Source of the DNA: Xiphias gladius
Taxonomy: Eukaryota > Chordata > Actinopteri > Istiophoriformes > Xiphiidae
Assembly: GCF_016859285.1 (NCBI RefSeq)
Contig: NC_053417.1
Span: 22,970,706-23,034,705 of the forward strand
Direction: 5' to 3'
DNA: 64,000 bases
This document shows positions 63,735-64,000 of the stretch, one piece after another (the first letter of the stretch is position 1; each line of letters opens with the position of its first letter). The notes beneath the pieces are model-generated. The model made no database searches. It was not told where the DNA came from and saw nothing but the letters and a program-made list of their open reading frames with translations. Both the position numbers and the translations under genes were made by a program.

Positions 63735-63820
63735 CTCGTCTTTTCCCCTCTCAGTCCTCTTCTTCTTGACTGCTCGAAACGGCGTAGCCTCTAACCTCGA
63801 GTACACGATAAGAAAGCGAA
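63735..63820 (+). other. Probable non-coding first exon of a gene beyond the right edge
   Basis: The predicted transcript would start in a pyrimidine tract near 63735-63745, resembling a 5'TOP leader, and run without an ATG to AAGCGAA|GTAAGTG, a strong donor at 63820/63821. The arrangement of TATA box, TOP-like start, short untranslated exon and GTAAGTG donor is like elongation-factor-type genes, but the gene cannot be identified from this window. Confidence 0.45.
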
Positions 63821-63934
63821 GTAAGTGCGTGTAACGACAGATTTTTGGTGGTGCCATGAAATGGAATTGCGAAGCCTTACTCTAGCAACGCGGTCCTTGG
63901 ACAGACACAGCAGGGTTTGAAAAAACAACCCTGG

Positions 63935-63952
63935 AGAGAGAGAGAGAGAGAT
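63935..63952. repeat. (GA)n microsatellite
   Basis: Nine GA units at the right edge, in the presumed first intron of the edge gene. Confidence 0.9.
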
Positions 63953-64000
63953 TAGGCCTACATTAGACCTATTAAAATCATCTTAGTATCAATTAATGCT

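Overview
This is ordinary protein-coding DNA of a ray-finned fish, most likely a spiny-rayed teleost. The genes are split by GT-AG introns, dinucleotide microsatellites are frequent, AATAAA signals follow stop codons, and several short transposon families typical of teleosts sit in the introns. No viral, bacterial, CRISPR or operon-like content was seen. All gene models were spliced by hand. Junctions were accepted when donor, acceptor and reading phase agreed and the joined protein matched a known family from memory. No database search was possible.

Layout. 0.28-0.64 kb (-): first coding exon of a gene that runs off the left edge, probably nt5dc2. 3.3-21.3 kb (-): a Bicaudal-D dynein adaptor gene of nine exons with a long 3'UTR. 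21.6-25.6 kb (+): apex2, an AP endonuclease, head to head with the Bicaudal-D gene across a short shared promoter region. 28.2-37.0 kb (+): slc38a5, an amino-acid transporter. 37.4-41.4 kb (+): was, the haematopoietic Arp2/3 activator, starting only about 380 bases after the slc38a5 poly(A) signal. 42.9-52.5 kb (-): a class 3 semaphorin of the 3F type. 52.7-57.2 kb: no gene seen. 57.3-63.1 kb (-): a TSPY-like NAP-domain gene resembling TSPYL2. 63.7-63.8 kb (+): a TATA-driven, apparently non-coding first exon of a gene lying beyond the right edge.

The genes do not form one pathway. The arrangement is mainly informative as synteny. APEX2, SLC38A5, WAS and TSPYL2 all lie on human Xp11, while the closest human relatives of the semaphorin and of the left-edge gene (SEMA3F, NT5DC2) lie on 3p21. 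The window therefore looks like an older linkage group that separated in mammals.

The points most worth checking are: an in-frame, coding-like extension behind the TSPYL2-like stop codon; a 328-residue basic tail on the Bicaudal-D protein; splice acceptors that sit on microsatellites or homopolymers; a complete hAT-type element with its target duplication; a miniature palindromic TA-flanked element; and a TATA/MEF2 promoter at the right edge. I found no convincing undescribed system.
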